Of a stretch of 26,312 bases of DNA, positions 1 through 6,853 are shown in pieces. Position numbers and translations under genes: made by a program. Where the stretch lies: the IMG/VR virus record IMGVR_UViG_3300032050_000703, positions 1 to 26,312 of that record; one strand, written 5' to 3'. The number at the start of each line of letters is the position of its first letter. The first letter of the stretch is position 1. Source of the stretch: a virus. The notes beneath the pieces were generated by a model. That model was not told the DNA's origin, made no database searches, and saw only the letters and a list, made by a program, of their open reading frames with translations.

Positions 1-243
1 TGCAAGAAACAAACTACTGTCCTTGAAACACGCTACAACGAAAACACGAACAGTGCCTACCGACGCCGTCAATGCGAGAGCGGGCACAGACACACGACGC
101 TGGAGTCAGTCGCAGCAATCGGACCTAGACGCGCTCCGAAGCGGCCAGTGGTGGCCGTTCAAGCAGGCCGACATCGAGTTGTTAGCGTATTTACACAGGT
201 GCCACCAGAGGAGCCAAAGAAATCAAGGAAGAAACCCAAGTGA
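1..243 (+). CDS. NrdR-like zinc-ribbon protein, 3' part only
   Basis: The gene enters from the left edge; 80 codons and the TGA at 241-243 are visible in frame 1. The first visible residue is a Cys, followed by VLETR, then SAYRRRQC and GHRHTTLE. This spacing matches the N-terminal zinc ribbon of NrdR-type repressors and related phage zinc fingers (Cys pair, VxxTR, RRRRxC, GxRFTTxE). The rest is basic and Pro/Lys-rich and ends in a run of Lys and Arg. NrdR represses ribonucleotide reductase genes, but this protein lacks room for the ATP-cone domain, so the role may simply be nucleic acid binding. An overlapping frame (open from base 2 to 265) has an ATGA junction with the next gene but no recognisable motif, so I prefer this one. 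The next gene starts 18 bases after the stop. Confidence 0.7.
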   Translation, partial: CKKQTTVLETRYNENTNSAYRRRQCESGHRHTTLESVAAIGPRRAPKRPVVAVQAGRHRVVSVFTQVPPEEPKKSRKKPK

Positions 244-261
244 CTACGAGGACGCACTACT

Positions 262-546
262 ATGACACCCGAAGCTAAAGTAAAGCTGTCAGTCAAGAAG
301 ATTCTTGACGGTCTGGGCATCTACCACTTCTCGCCTTTCATGGCGGGTATGGGACGCGCTGGTGTCCCGGACATCATTGCCTGCCACAAGGGGCGCTTCA
401 TCGCCATCGAGTGCAAGGCCGGCAAGGGCAAGACCACTGCGCTGCAAGACCGTGAGCTAAACGCAATCACTGACGCTGGTGGGTACGCCTTCGTGGCGCG
501 AGAGACCAACATAAAAGAACTGAGAGAAGCACTGGAATGTTTATAA
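262..546 (+). CDS. VRR-NUC domain nuclease
   Basis: This 94-aa protein is a stand-alone VRR-NUC domain of the PD-(D/E)XK superfamily. The core is visible: GVPD at residues 34-37 supplies the metal-binding Asp37, and IECK at 49-52 supplies Glu50 and Lys52, followed by Gln62 (the conserved Q of the LQDRE helix). Stand-alone VRR-NUCs are common in phages, and the family includes Holliday junction and flap nucleases such as eukaryotic FAN1. In phage replication modules they are often found near SNF2 helicases, as here (helicase at 4810). The product probably trims branched replication or recombination intermediates. The ATG lies just after GAGG at 249-252. The 3' end overlaps the next gene by 10 bases, which suggests coupled translation. 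Confidence 0.88.
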   Translation: MTPEAKVKLSVKKILDGLGIYHFSPFMAGMGRAGVPDIIACHKGRFIAIECKAGKGKTTALQDRELNAITDAGGYAFVARETNIKELREALECL

Positions 547-815
547 CCACCCCTGAAGAGATCGAGACGGCAGTCAACAAGATGACGGAGGACCAGCGCA
601 GACATCTGCGCATCGTCATCTCCGAACTCATCCAGTGCTACCTGAACGACGACATACACGGCATGGTGCTGGTGGGTAGGCCGCCCTACGAACCGTTCAA
701 GATCATGGCGGTGAACACCAACGAGATGGACGCTGCAGAGCTGCTGTCGGCAGCGCGAGAGTACATCAACGGCGCTGTGATGGAGGACGCACCACCCAAG
801 GAGAAGTTCAATTGA
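537..815 (+). CDS. small conserved-looking protein of unknown function
   Basis: A 92-aa acidic protein that I do not recognise. It begins inside the end of the VRR-NUC gene (ATG at 537, 10-base overlap) and its TGA stop overlaps the TTG start of the DNA polymerase gene, so it is part of a translationally coupled block. There are no Cys pairs, signal peptide or membrane segment. The N-terminal half looks helical (residues 5-38), and a short hydrophobic strand follows around residues 42-60. The position directly ahead of polymerase suggests an accessory role in replication, but nothing in the sequence shows it. Confidence 0.75.
   Translation: MFITTPEEIETAVNKMTEDQRRHLRIVISELIQCYLNDDIHGMVLVGRPPYEPFKIMAVNTNEMDAAELLSAAREYINGAVMEDAPPKEKFN
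798..806 (+). promoter_or_regulatory. ribosome-binding site that fixes the TTG start of the polymerase
   Basis: AAGGAGAAG ends five bases before the TTG at 812. It matches the GGAGAAG leader found before several other genes in this module and supports a non-ATG start here. Confidence 0.7.
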
Positions 816-2779
816 GTGCGCCCTTCGACCGCATCATCACCATCGACTTCGAGACACGCTGGGACAAGCGTGACTACACCCTTTCCAAGATGACAACCGA
901 GGAGTACATCCGTGACCCAAGATTCATTGCATTCGGAGCTTGCCTCCGCGAGTTTGGTACTGATGCGCCTATTGTTTGGGTGCGCGGTGATGAGCTTGGT
1001 GATGTTCTTGGCGGCGTGGACTGGAGCCGAACTGCAGTGCTCGCCCACAACGCTCAGTTCGATGTGTCCATTCTGGAGTGGCGCTATGGTGTGCAGCCTT
1101 GTTTTATTTTCGATAGCCTGTCTATGGCTCGTGCCCTGCGCGGTGTGGAGGTGGGTAACAGCCTCGCCAAACTTGCAGAAGACTTCGGACTCCCAGCCAA
1201 GGGTAAGGCGGTCCACTCCACCGACGGTCTGGAGACGCTGACTCCGGAGATTGAAAAGGAGCTGGCCGACTACTGCAAGCACGATGTCTTCCTCTGCGAA
1301 GAGGTGTTCAAGCGACTGAGCAAGGGCTACCCAGCCAAGGAGCTGCGCCTCATCGACATGACGCTCAAGATGTACACCCGCCCGGTGTTGCAGCTCGACC
1401 AGAACATGCTGATGGATGCCATCGAGGAAGAAAGGGAAAAGCGTGAAGGACTACTACAGAGGCTCGGCGTGGACGAAGCTGTTCTGGCGTCGAACCCGCA
1501 GTTTGCACAAGCGCTCAAAGCGCTTGGAGTCGAGCCGCCTACGAAGGTTAGTAAGACAACTGGCAAGCGCACGCTTGCGCTTGCGAAAAATGATGCGCTC
1601 TTCCAAGCCCTTCTTAACGGCAGCAATGAGGAAGTTGCAGCGCTCTGTGAAGCGCGTCTCAAGGTCAAGTCCACGACGGAGCGTACGCGTGCGCAGCGCT
1701 TCCTAGAAATCTCTAAGCGAGGGGCGCTGCCTGTGCCCCTGTCCTACTACGGCGCATCCACGGGAAGGTGGACGGCGAGCAAAGGCTCGGCCATCAACAT
1801 GCAGAACCTCAAACGTGGGAGCTTCCTGCGCAAGGCAATCATGGCCCCTATCAACATGCAGCTTGCGGTGGGTGACCTTTCCCAAATTGAGCCGCGTGTG
1901 CTGGCGTGGCTGGCTGACTACGAGGAGCTATTGAACATCTTCCGCTCAGGCGGTGATCCGTACGCACAGTTCGGTGCGCAGATGTTTGGCATCCCGGGCA
2001 TGACCAAGGACAGCCACCCCATCGAGCGACAGTCTGCCAAGTCCGCCCTGCTGGGCGCTGGCTACGGGCTAGGGTGGGCATCGTTCGCACAGCAGCTTCT
2101 GGTGGGGTTCCTCGGGGCACCACCGCTGCGCTACACAAAGGCCGACGCCAAGAAGCTGGGGGTCACGGGCGACGCTATCCAAGCGTTCGTTGCCAACGAG
2201 GACTATGTCAAGCGGATGGAGGAGATACCCCACATCTGTACGACGGAGGAGCTTCTTGTGCACTGCATCACAGCCAAGGCCATCATCGACAAATACCGCG
2301 CTGCAGCATGGCCTGTGAAGACCTTCTGGGGGATGATGGAGGAGATGCTGGTGCGCTGCCTTGCCGGGGGCGAGGAGATGGTGTATAAATGTCTCACCTT
2401 CAGGAAGGAGGAGATCGTACTGCCCAACGGCATGCGAATCCTGTATCCCAATCTGCGTCAAGAGAAGGATGAGAAGGGTGCGAAGCGGTGGGTGTATGGG
2501 CCGGAGGCCACGCCCCTGTATGGTGGGAAGATAACGAACAACGTGGTGCAGGGCACTGCGCGTATCGTGATGACAGATGGCATGCTGCGAGTATCAAAAA
2601 GGTACTTCGTGGCCGGCACTGTTCACGACGAGCAGATTGCTGTGGTGCCTGAGGATGGGGCGAAGGAGGCGTTTGCTTGGATGCTGGAGCAGATGACCGC
2701 TGAGCCGAGCTACATGCCGGGGATACCTCTGGCCGCTGACGGTGGCGTTCACCGCCGATATGGACTAGCGAAGAACTGA
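812..2779 (+). CDS. DNA polymerase, family A (PolA-like) with 3'-5' exonuclease
   Basis: This 655-aa protein should be the replicative polymerase of the phage. The N-terminal DnaQ-like proofreading domain has Exo I (DFET, Asp12 and Glu14), Exo II (HNAQFD, Asp84) and Exo III (YCKHD, Tyr154 and Asp158). The polymerase domain has STGRW at 316-320, motif A (DLSQIEPR, Asp355), motif B (Arg406, Lys410, Tyr418-Gly419) and motif C (VHDEQ, His605-Asp606-Glu607). There is no 5'-3' exonuclease domain, as in T7-type polymerases (T7 gp5 is about 704 aa). The residue aligning with E. coli Pol I Phe762 is Leu414. In viral polymerase surveys that position is Phe, Tyr or Leu, and Leu has been linked to slower or temperate replication. 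The TTG start overlaps the previous stop and has a strong ribosome-binding site. Confidence 0.97.
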   Translation: MSAPFDRIITIDFETRWDKRDYTLSKMTTEEYIRDPRFIAFGACLREFGTDAPIVWVRGDELGDVLGGVDWSRTAVLAHNAQFDVSILEWRYGVQPCFIFDSLSMARALRGVEVGNSLAKLAEDFGLPAKGKAVHSTDGLETLTPEIEKELADYCKHDVFLCEEVFKRLSKGYPAKELRLIDMTLKMYTRPVLQLDQNMLMDAIEEEREKREGLLQRLGVDEAVLASNPQFAQALKALGVEPPTKVSKTTGKRTLALAKNDALFQALLNGSNEEVAALCEARLKVKSTTERTRAQRFLEISKRGALPVPLSYYGASTGRWTASKGSAINMQNLKRGSFLRKAIMAPINMQLAVGDLSQIEPRVLAWLADYEELLNIFRSGGDPYAQFGAQMFGIPGMTKDSHPIERQSAKSALLGAGYGLGWASFAQQLLVGFLGAPPLRYTKADAKKLGVTGDAIQAFVANEDYVKRMEEIPHICTTEELLVHCITAKAIIDKYRAAAWPVKTFWGMMEEMLVRCLAGGEEMVYKCLTFRKEEIVLPNGMRILYPNLRQEKDEKGAKRWVYGPEATPLYGGKITNNVVQGTARIVMTDGMLRVSKRYFVAGTVHDEQIAVVPEDGAKEAFAWMLEQMTAEPSYMPGIPLAADGGVHRRYGLAKN

Positions 2780-2958
2780 TGAAAGAAACAGAACTGATTG
2801 ACTACGCCACGCCGCTCATGAACATCGAGCGCTTGGCCAAAGAGGCGCATGACATGTGCCTGCACGCAACGCTAGCAGAGGCAGAGGAGAAAGCGCTAGA
2901 GCTGGTCGCCGAGGCCCGGATACTAGTGCAGACCCTCCGCCTCATGCAGAACAAATAA
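2779..2958 (+). CDS. 59-aa helical protein of unknown function
   Basis: A short reading frame opens with ATG at 2779, overlapping the polymerase stop in an ATGA arrangement, and ends with TAA at 2956. The protein has no recognisable domain. Residues 16-57 look like one or two amphipathic helices rich in Glu, Ala and Leu, and the last residues are MQNK. There is no clear Shine-Dalgarno sequence, so translation probably depends on coupling to the polymerase. The tight fit between two genes and the lack of other coding in this 190-base interval support it as real. Confidence 0.65.
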   Translation: MKETELIDYATPLMNIERLAKEAHDMCLHATLAEAEEKALELVAEARILVQTLRLMQNK

Positions 2959-2973
2959 ACACAGGAGAAGTAG

Positions 2974-3330
2974 ATGGACGACAGGATTGCGTTGCAGTTT
3001 GAGCAGTTTCACAACGAGCACCCTTGGGTGTATCGTCGGCTCAAGGACTTGGCGCTTGCCATCAGGCAGACAGGGCGCGACCACTACGGGATGAAGGCGC
3101 TCTTCGAGGTGCTGCGCTTTGAGCACGCACTGGAGAGCAACAAGGCCGATGGCCTGAAGCTGAACAACAACTACACAGCGCTGTACGCACGCAAGCTCGG
3201 GCAAGAGGTTCCGCAGCTTGAACACTTCTTCCAATACCGTGAGCGCAAGGCTCGGCGTGTAGCGGGACAAGTGATCTATGCTGGAGACTCGTTTGCTCCG
3301 CGTGTGGATGCGTGGGACAACCGTATTTAA
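2974..3330 (+). CDS. conserved phage-type protein of unknown function
   Basis: A 118-aa protein. AGGAGAAG at 2963-2970 ends three bases before the ATG. The sequence is rich in aromatic and charged residues, with NEHPWVYRRL near residues 14-23 and LKLNNNYTALYARK near 66-79. I have the impression of having seen such NNNYT-containing proteins in other phage replication modules, but I cannot name a family. There are no Cys residues, membrane segment or nuclease motif. Its place between polymerase and nuclease genes suggests an accessory role. Confidence 0.8.
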   Translation: MDDRIALQFEQFHNEHPWVYRRLKDLALAIRQTGRDHYGMKALFEVLRFEHALESNKADGLKLNNNYTALYARKLGQEVPQLEHFFQYRERKARRVAGQVIYAGDSFAPRVDAWDNRI

Positions 3331-3337
3331 GGAGAAG
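3331..3337 (+). promoter_or_regulatory. ribosome-binding site that fixes the start at 3341
   Basis: GGAGAAG lies directly after the TAA of the previous gene and three bases before ATG 3341. It favours this start over an in-frame ATG at 3278, which lies inside the previous gene and has no such site. Confidence 0.75.
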
Positions 3338-3340
3338 CAA

Positions 3341-3643
3341 ATGGAACTGCCTAAGAAAGTAAAAGTCGGCGACCGCTGGTATTCAGTGGAGATCGTCGAG
3401 ACCATGCAGCGCAAGGCGCAGATGGGCTATGTGTACTACGGAGTCGGAACGATTGCGGTTGCTACCAAGAGCAACGTGACCAACAAGCCGTACTCCGACG
3501 AGGAGGTAAGCGACACCTTCTGGCACGAGCTGACGCACGCAATCCTCTACGACATGGGCAGCTCGTTGCACAGCAACGAGAAGTTCGTGACCCGTTTCGC
3601 CAACCGCCTAGCCAAGGCAATCAACACGGCAAAATTCAAATGA
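3341..3643 (+). CDS. small HExxH zincin-like metallopeptidase
   Basis: With the start at 3341 the protein is 100 aa. It has a single clear motif, WHELTH at residues 61-66, giving the His-Glu-x-x-His zinc site. A candidate third ligand is Glu80 in the SNEKFVTRFA segment about 14 residues further on. The N-terminal part (1-45) looks like beta strands, then one helix carries the motif and a final helix ends the chain, as in a minimal gluzincin-like fold. Small zincins of this kind occur in phage early regions, and the substrate is usually unknown. The longer start at 3278 would add 21 residues encoded inside the upstream gene and lacks a ribosome-binding site. The stop overlaps the next ATG. Confidence 0.82.
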   Translation: MELPKKVKVGDRWYSVEIVETMQRKAQMGYVYYGVGTIAVATKSNVTNKPYSDEEVSDTFWHELTHAILYDMGSSLHSNEKFVTRFANRLAKAINTAKFK

Positions 3644-3876
3644 TGAAGATCGATGGCCACGACAACGCTGTCGTCGGTGTCTCCTTTACTTGGCACAACC
3701 AACGCCAAGTCCAACTGCTTGTGTATGACGCGGAGATCATCCGTGAGAACCTAGTGCAGCAAGGCATGACTCCCGAGGAAGCGCGGGAGTACATTGAGTA
3801 CAACATTGAAGGCGCGTATGTAGGCGAGGGCACTCCCATCATCGTTTGGCCTGATGACGAATGGATGGACGCATGA
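3640..3876 (+). CDS. small acidic protein of unknown function
   Basis: A 78-aa protein whose ATG at 3640 overlaps the previous TGA; a second ATG follows at 3643. It has a strand-rich first half (VVGVSFTWHNQRQVQLLVYD at residues 11-30), then a helix with MTPEEAREYIEYNIEG, and an acidic tail ending WPDDEWMDA. No catalytic motif is visible. The stop overlaps the start of the Cas4-like nuclease, so the two are probably made together. No function is assigned. Confidence 0.75.
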   Translation: MMKIDGHDNAVVGVSFTWHNQRQVQLLVYDAEIIRENLVQQGMTPEEAREYIEYNIEGAYVGEGTPIIVWPDDEWMDA

Positions 3877-4538
3877 AGAAGCCAGCATGGTCACACAGCT
3901 CCCTCAAAGACTACGAGGGCTGCGCCCGCAGATACCACGAGGTCAAGGTCTTGAAGAAGTACCCCTTCCAAGAGACAGAGGCGACGCGCTACGGCAATCA
4001 GGTACACGAGTCATTGGAACTCTACATAAAAGAAAACAAACCAATCCCGCCTGAGCATGCGCAGTTCAAGGATGTTGCTGATGCCATGCTGGCCAAGCCC
4101 GGGCGCAAGCTTGCTGAGTTCGAGATGGCGCTGACGGTTGACCTCAAGCCTACCGAGTGGAAGTCCCCCGACGTGTGGGTGCGCGGCATCGCCGACATCT
4201 TGATCGTGGACGACGACAACCTGACCGCATGGGTGGGCGACTGGAAGACGGGCAACAACAAGTATCCCGACCGCGACCAGCTAGTGCTGATGTCCCTCAT
4301 GGTGTTCGAGCACTTCCCTCATATCCGCAAAGTGCACAGCGCTCTCCTCTTCATCGTGAAGAACGACATGGTCAAGCTGTCGATGACGCGTGATCAGAAG
4401 GACGCCTTCTGGTGGAAGTACCGTGAGCGCACTGCGCGACTCGAAGCATCTTTTTCCAACGACGTGTGGAACCCCACACAAACCCCGCTGTGCGGCTGGT
4501 GCCAAGTCACTGGCTGCGAGTTCAACCCGAAACACTGA
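3873..4538 (+). CDS. PD-(D/E)XK nuclease with Cas4/AddB-type cysteines
   Basis: A 221-aa RecB-family nuclease. His45 (GNQVHE), acidic residues near 83-84, Asp108 (GIADI) and the DWK triad at 123-125, followed by Gln136, form the RecB/Cas4 active site. One Cys (Cys17, in the YEGCARRYH segment) and three near the C-terminus (Cys207, Cys210, Cys215) reproduce the one-plus-three arrangement that binds a 4Fe-4S cluster in Cas4, AddB and Dna2. The predicted activity is ssDNA or end-processing exonuclease in phage recombination, paired with the SNF2 helicase downstream. No Cas1 or Cas2 gene is nearby, so a CRISPR role is not supported. I chose ATG 3873, which overlaps the previous stop; an in-frame ATG at 3861 is possible. 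Confidence 0.88.
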   Translation: MKKPAWSHSSLKDYEGCARRYHEVKVLKKYPFQETEATRYGNQVHESLELYIKENKPIPPEHAQFKDVADAMLAKPGRKLAEFEMALTVDLKPTEWKSPDVWVRGIADILIVDDDNLTAWVGDWKTGNNKYPDRDQLVLMSLMVFEHFPHIRKVHSALLFIVKNDMVKLSMTRDQKDAFWWKYRERTARLEASFSNDVWNPTQTPLCGWCQVTGCEFNPKH

Positions 4539-4548
4539 GGAGTTAGTC

Positions 4549-4794
4549 ATGTCCCAACTCGCTAGCAAACGCAACTACAAACAAGAGTACGCCGACTTTC
4601 ACGGCAAGCCTGAGCAGATCAAGAAGCGCGCTGAACGCGTAAAGGCCCGCCGCATCATGGAGAAAGAAGGTGCCGCGCACAAAGGCGATGGTAAAGATGT
4701 CGATCACATCAAGCCCCTCAAGACGGGCGGCACATCGGCTCGGAGCAACCTGCGAATGCGCAGTGTGGCCAAGAACCGAGACAGCTCAAAATAA
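4549..4794 (+). CDS. small HNH-like protein
   Basis: An 81-aa basic protein starting at ATG 4549, preceded by GAGGAG at 4537-4542. The C-terminal half has DVDHIKPL at residues 50-57 (Asp52, His53), then GGTSARSNLRMRS with Asn67, and a final Asn76 in AKNRD. This is the DH...N...N pattern of compact HNH nucleases. The N-terminal part (YKQEYADFHGKPEQIKKRAE) is a basic helical segment seen in many small phage HNH-like proteins, which also often have GDGKDVDH. It could be a nicking or packaging-type nuclease, or a DNA-binding remnant. The short length and missing zinc Cys pairs mean activity is uncertain. A longer in-frame start inside the previous gene is unlikely. Confidence 0.78.
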   Translation: MSQLASKRNYKQEYADFHGKPEQIKKRAERVKARRIMEKEGAAHKGDGKDVDHIKPLKTGGTSARSNLRMRSVAKNRDSSK

Positions 4795-4809
4795 AAACAG
4801 GAGAAGCAG

Positions 4810-6366
4810 GTGCAGATCATTGAGAACAAGGCGCTGCTGTTCAAGACGCGCAACCCACACAAGTACAGCATCATCCCCAAGCACAAGGTGATGCCCGTCG
4901 ATGGTGGCTACCAAGTCGCCGTCTACTGGGGGCTGGACGAGGTGCGGGTGCTGCGCAATCTGGGCGTGAAGAATGTGCCCTCGCCCATCACCCAACGCTA
5001 CGACTGGCCCGGGCGCTACAAGCCGATGCAGCACCAGATCGACACGGCTGCATTCCTCACCATGCACCGCAGGGCGTTTGTGTTCTCGGAGCCCGGTACC
5101 GGCAAGACGCTCTCGGCTCTGTGGGCAGCCGACTACCTGATGAAGCTTGGCAAGGTGCGGCGTGTGCTCATCCTGTGCCCCCTGTCGATCATGCACAGCG
5201 CGTGGATGGGGGATATCAACAACAGCGTGATCCACCGCAGCGCCATCATCGCCCACCATCCGAAAGCAGCGCGGCGCATCGAGATGATCCAGCAGGACTA
5301 CGAGATCGTCATCACCAACTACGAGGGGCTGGGCCTGATTGCGCAAGAGGTGATCAACGATGGCAGGTTCGATCTAGTCATTGTCGATGAGGCCAACGCG
5401 TACAAGACCAACACTACCCGCCGATGGAAGGCGCTCAACTCCATCCTGACCCCCAACACCTACCTGTGGATGATGACCGGCACCCCGGCATCGCAGTCTC
5501 CCACGGATGCGTACGGCCTCGCCAAGCTGGTCAATCCGGAGGGCGTGCCCAAGTTCTTCACGGCGTGGCGCGACAAGGTGATGAACAAACTCACCATGTA
5601 CAAGTGGGTGCCCAAGCCCACCGCCAAGGACGACGTGTTCGATGCGCTGCAGCCTGCGATTCGCTTCACCAAGGCTGAGTGTCTGGACTTGCCACCCGTG
5701 GTCACCATGACCCGGGAGGTGGAGATGACGCCCCAACAGACCAAGTACTACAACACGCTCAAGACCCAGATGCTGGTGCAGGCGGCAGGGGAGACCATCT
5801 CGGCGGTCAATGCCGCCGCTGCGATGAACAAGCTCCTCCAAATTTCTTGCGGTGCAGCATACACAGACGACCGAGAGGTGGTGGAATTCGATTCCGCGCC
5901 CCGCCTGTCGGTACTGGAGGAAGTGCTGGAGGAGACCGACCGCAAGGTCATCATCTTCGCCCTGTTCCTGAGCACCATCGACACCATCAGCAGCTACCTC
6001 ACCAAGAAGGGCATCGCCAACGAGCAGATTCACGGCGGGGTGTCAGCGTCCAAGCGAGCGCAGATCATCCACAGGTTCCAGAACGAGCCGACGCCGCGTG
6101 TGCTGGTGATGCAGCCTGCGGCTTCTGCCCACGGGATTACCCTGACTGCTGCCGACACGGTGGTGTTCTACGGCCCGCTGATGAGCGTCGAGCAATACAT
6201 CCAGTGCTGCGCCCGCGCCGACCGCAAGGGACAGAACAGCGACAAGGTGACCGTGGTGCATATCCAGTCGAGCCCTGTTGAGAAACGAATGTTCAAAGCC
6301 CTCAGCCAAAAGGTTGATGACAACGGCCTGCTGACCGAGATGTTCAACAACGTGATCAGTGAATAA
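4810..6366 (+). CDS. SNF2-type DEAD/DEAH-like helicase
   Basis: A 518-aa superfamily 2 ATPase. GTG at 4810 follows AGGAGAAG at 4799-4806. Motif Q-like KPMQHQ is at 71-76, Walker A SEPGTGKT at 93-100 (Lys99), motif Ia around LILCPLS, motif II DEAN at 193-196 in place of DEAH/DEGH, and motif III MTGTP. The second RecA lobe carries VIIFALF, then HGITLTAAD and motif VI QCCARADRKGQ with its arginine finger. This matches phage SNF2-like helicases that remodel DNA forks or strip proteins. The VRR-NUC gene at 262 and the Cas4-like nuclease at 3873 are likely partners, as helicase-nuclease teams of this type are known in phages. No accessory zinc or chromatin-binding domain is present. Confidence 0.95.
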   Translation: MQIIENKALLFKTRNPHKYSIIPKHKVMPVDGGYQVAVYWGLDEVRVLRNLGVKNVPSPITQRYDWPGRYKPMQHQIDTAAFLTMHRRAFVFSEPGTGKTLSALWAADYLMKLGKVRRVLILCPLSIMHSAWMGDINNSVIHRSAIIAHHPKAARRIEMIQQDYEIVITNYEGLGLIAQEVINDGRFDLVIVDEANAYKTNTTRRWKALNSILTPNTYLWMMTGTPASQSPTDAYGLAKLVNPEGVPKFFTAWRDKVMNKLTMYKWVPKPTAKDDVFDALQPAIRFTKAECLDLPPVVTMTREVEMTPQQTKYYNTLKTQMLVQAAGETISAVNAAAAMNKLLQISCGAAYTDDREVVEFDSAPRLSVLEEVLEETDRKVIIFALFLSTIDTISSYLTKKGIANEQIHGGVSASKRAQIIHRFQNEPTPRVLVMQPAASAHGITLTAADTVVFYGPLMSVEQYIQCCARADRKGQNSDKVTVVHIQSSPVEKRMFKALSQKVDDNGLLTEMFNNVISE

Positions 6367-6371
6367 AGGAG

Positions 6372-6399
6372 TTGCACGACGATTGAAACCATGTACACT
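6372..6399 (+). promoter_or_regulatory. candidate sigma70-type promoter
   Basis: TTGCAC at 6372-6377 and TACACT at 6394-6399 are separated by 16 bases, resembling -35 and -10 boxes. They lie in the 66-base gap between the helicase gene and the next ATG at 6433, the longest untranslated gap so far in the module. It could give extra transcription of the ssDNA-binding candidate and the primase-helicase. This is a match to consensus only. Confidence 0.45.
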
Positions 6400-6432
6400 G
6401 TCCAACCCTAGACAAACAACACGGAGAAGCAA

Positions 6433-6846
6433 ATGACCGAGACAGAGAGCGAAACGATCCCACTGGATCGGCTCGCAAAGATTTACCGCAAGATTCGCGC
6501 AGAGATCACGACGCTCACCCAAGAGTACGACAGCAAGATCGAGACTCTGAAGGCGCAGCAGGACGAGATCAAGAACGCCATGAAGGACATGATGAAGGCG
6601 ATGGGCGTCACATCAGTCCGCACGGAGCAGGGCACTGTGGTGCTCTCCGTCAGCACCCGCTACAGCACGCAAGACTGGGACTCCTTCAAGAAGTTCGTGG
6701 TCGAGCATGACGCGGTTGACCTGCTGGAGAAGCGCATCGCGCAGGGCAACATGAACCAATTTCTCGAAGAGAATCCGGGGCTCGTGCCGCCCGGGCTGAA
6801 CTCCTCCTCGGAGTACAGCATTTCGGTACGCAAACCAACCAAGTAA
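6433..6846 (+). CDS. coiled-coil phage protein of unknown function (Gp157/Gam-like layout)
   Basis: A 137-aa protein starting three bases after GGAGAAG at 6423-6429. Residues 12-57 form a probable coiled coil rich in Lys, Glu and Gln. The second part has a hairpin-like strand pair (TSVRTEQGTVVLSV), an RYSTQDWDSF segment, a helix (VDLLEKRIAQGNMNQFLEEN) and a conserved-looking tail ending SISVRKPTK. The coiled coil followed by a small domain recalls siphovirus Gp157-like and Gam-like nuclease-inhibitor families, but I see no diagnostic residue. It sits directly before the ssDNA-binding candidate, with a 7-base gap, so a link to DNA protection or recombination is plausible. Confidence 0.8.
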   Translation: MTETESETIPLDRLAKIYRKIRAEITTLTQEYDSKIETLKAQQDEIKNAMKDMMKAMGVTSVRTEQGTVVLSVSTRYSTQDWDSFKKFVVEHDAVDLLEKRIAQGNMNQFLEENPGLVPPGLNSSSEYSISVRKPTK

Positions 6847-6853
6847 AGCAACC

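Noticed and set aside
23-265. 80-aa reading frame from a TTG that overlaps the VRR-NUC ATG
   Set aside because: It has no recognisable motif, while the overlapping frame 1 shows an NrdR-like zinc ribbon. The ATGA overlap alone is weaker evidence.
3278-3340. Longer start for the small zincin gene
   Set aside because: It lies inside the upstream gene without a ribosome-binding site; ATG 3341 follows GGAGAAG directly.
3873-4538. CRISPR-associated Cas4
   Set aside because: There is no Cas1, Cas2 or repeat array nearby, and phage Cas4-like nucleases are common in replication modules.
4390-4548. Longer start for the HNH-like gene
   Set aside because: The extra 53 residues lie in another frame of the nuclease gene and look random; ATG 4549 has GAGGAG upstream.
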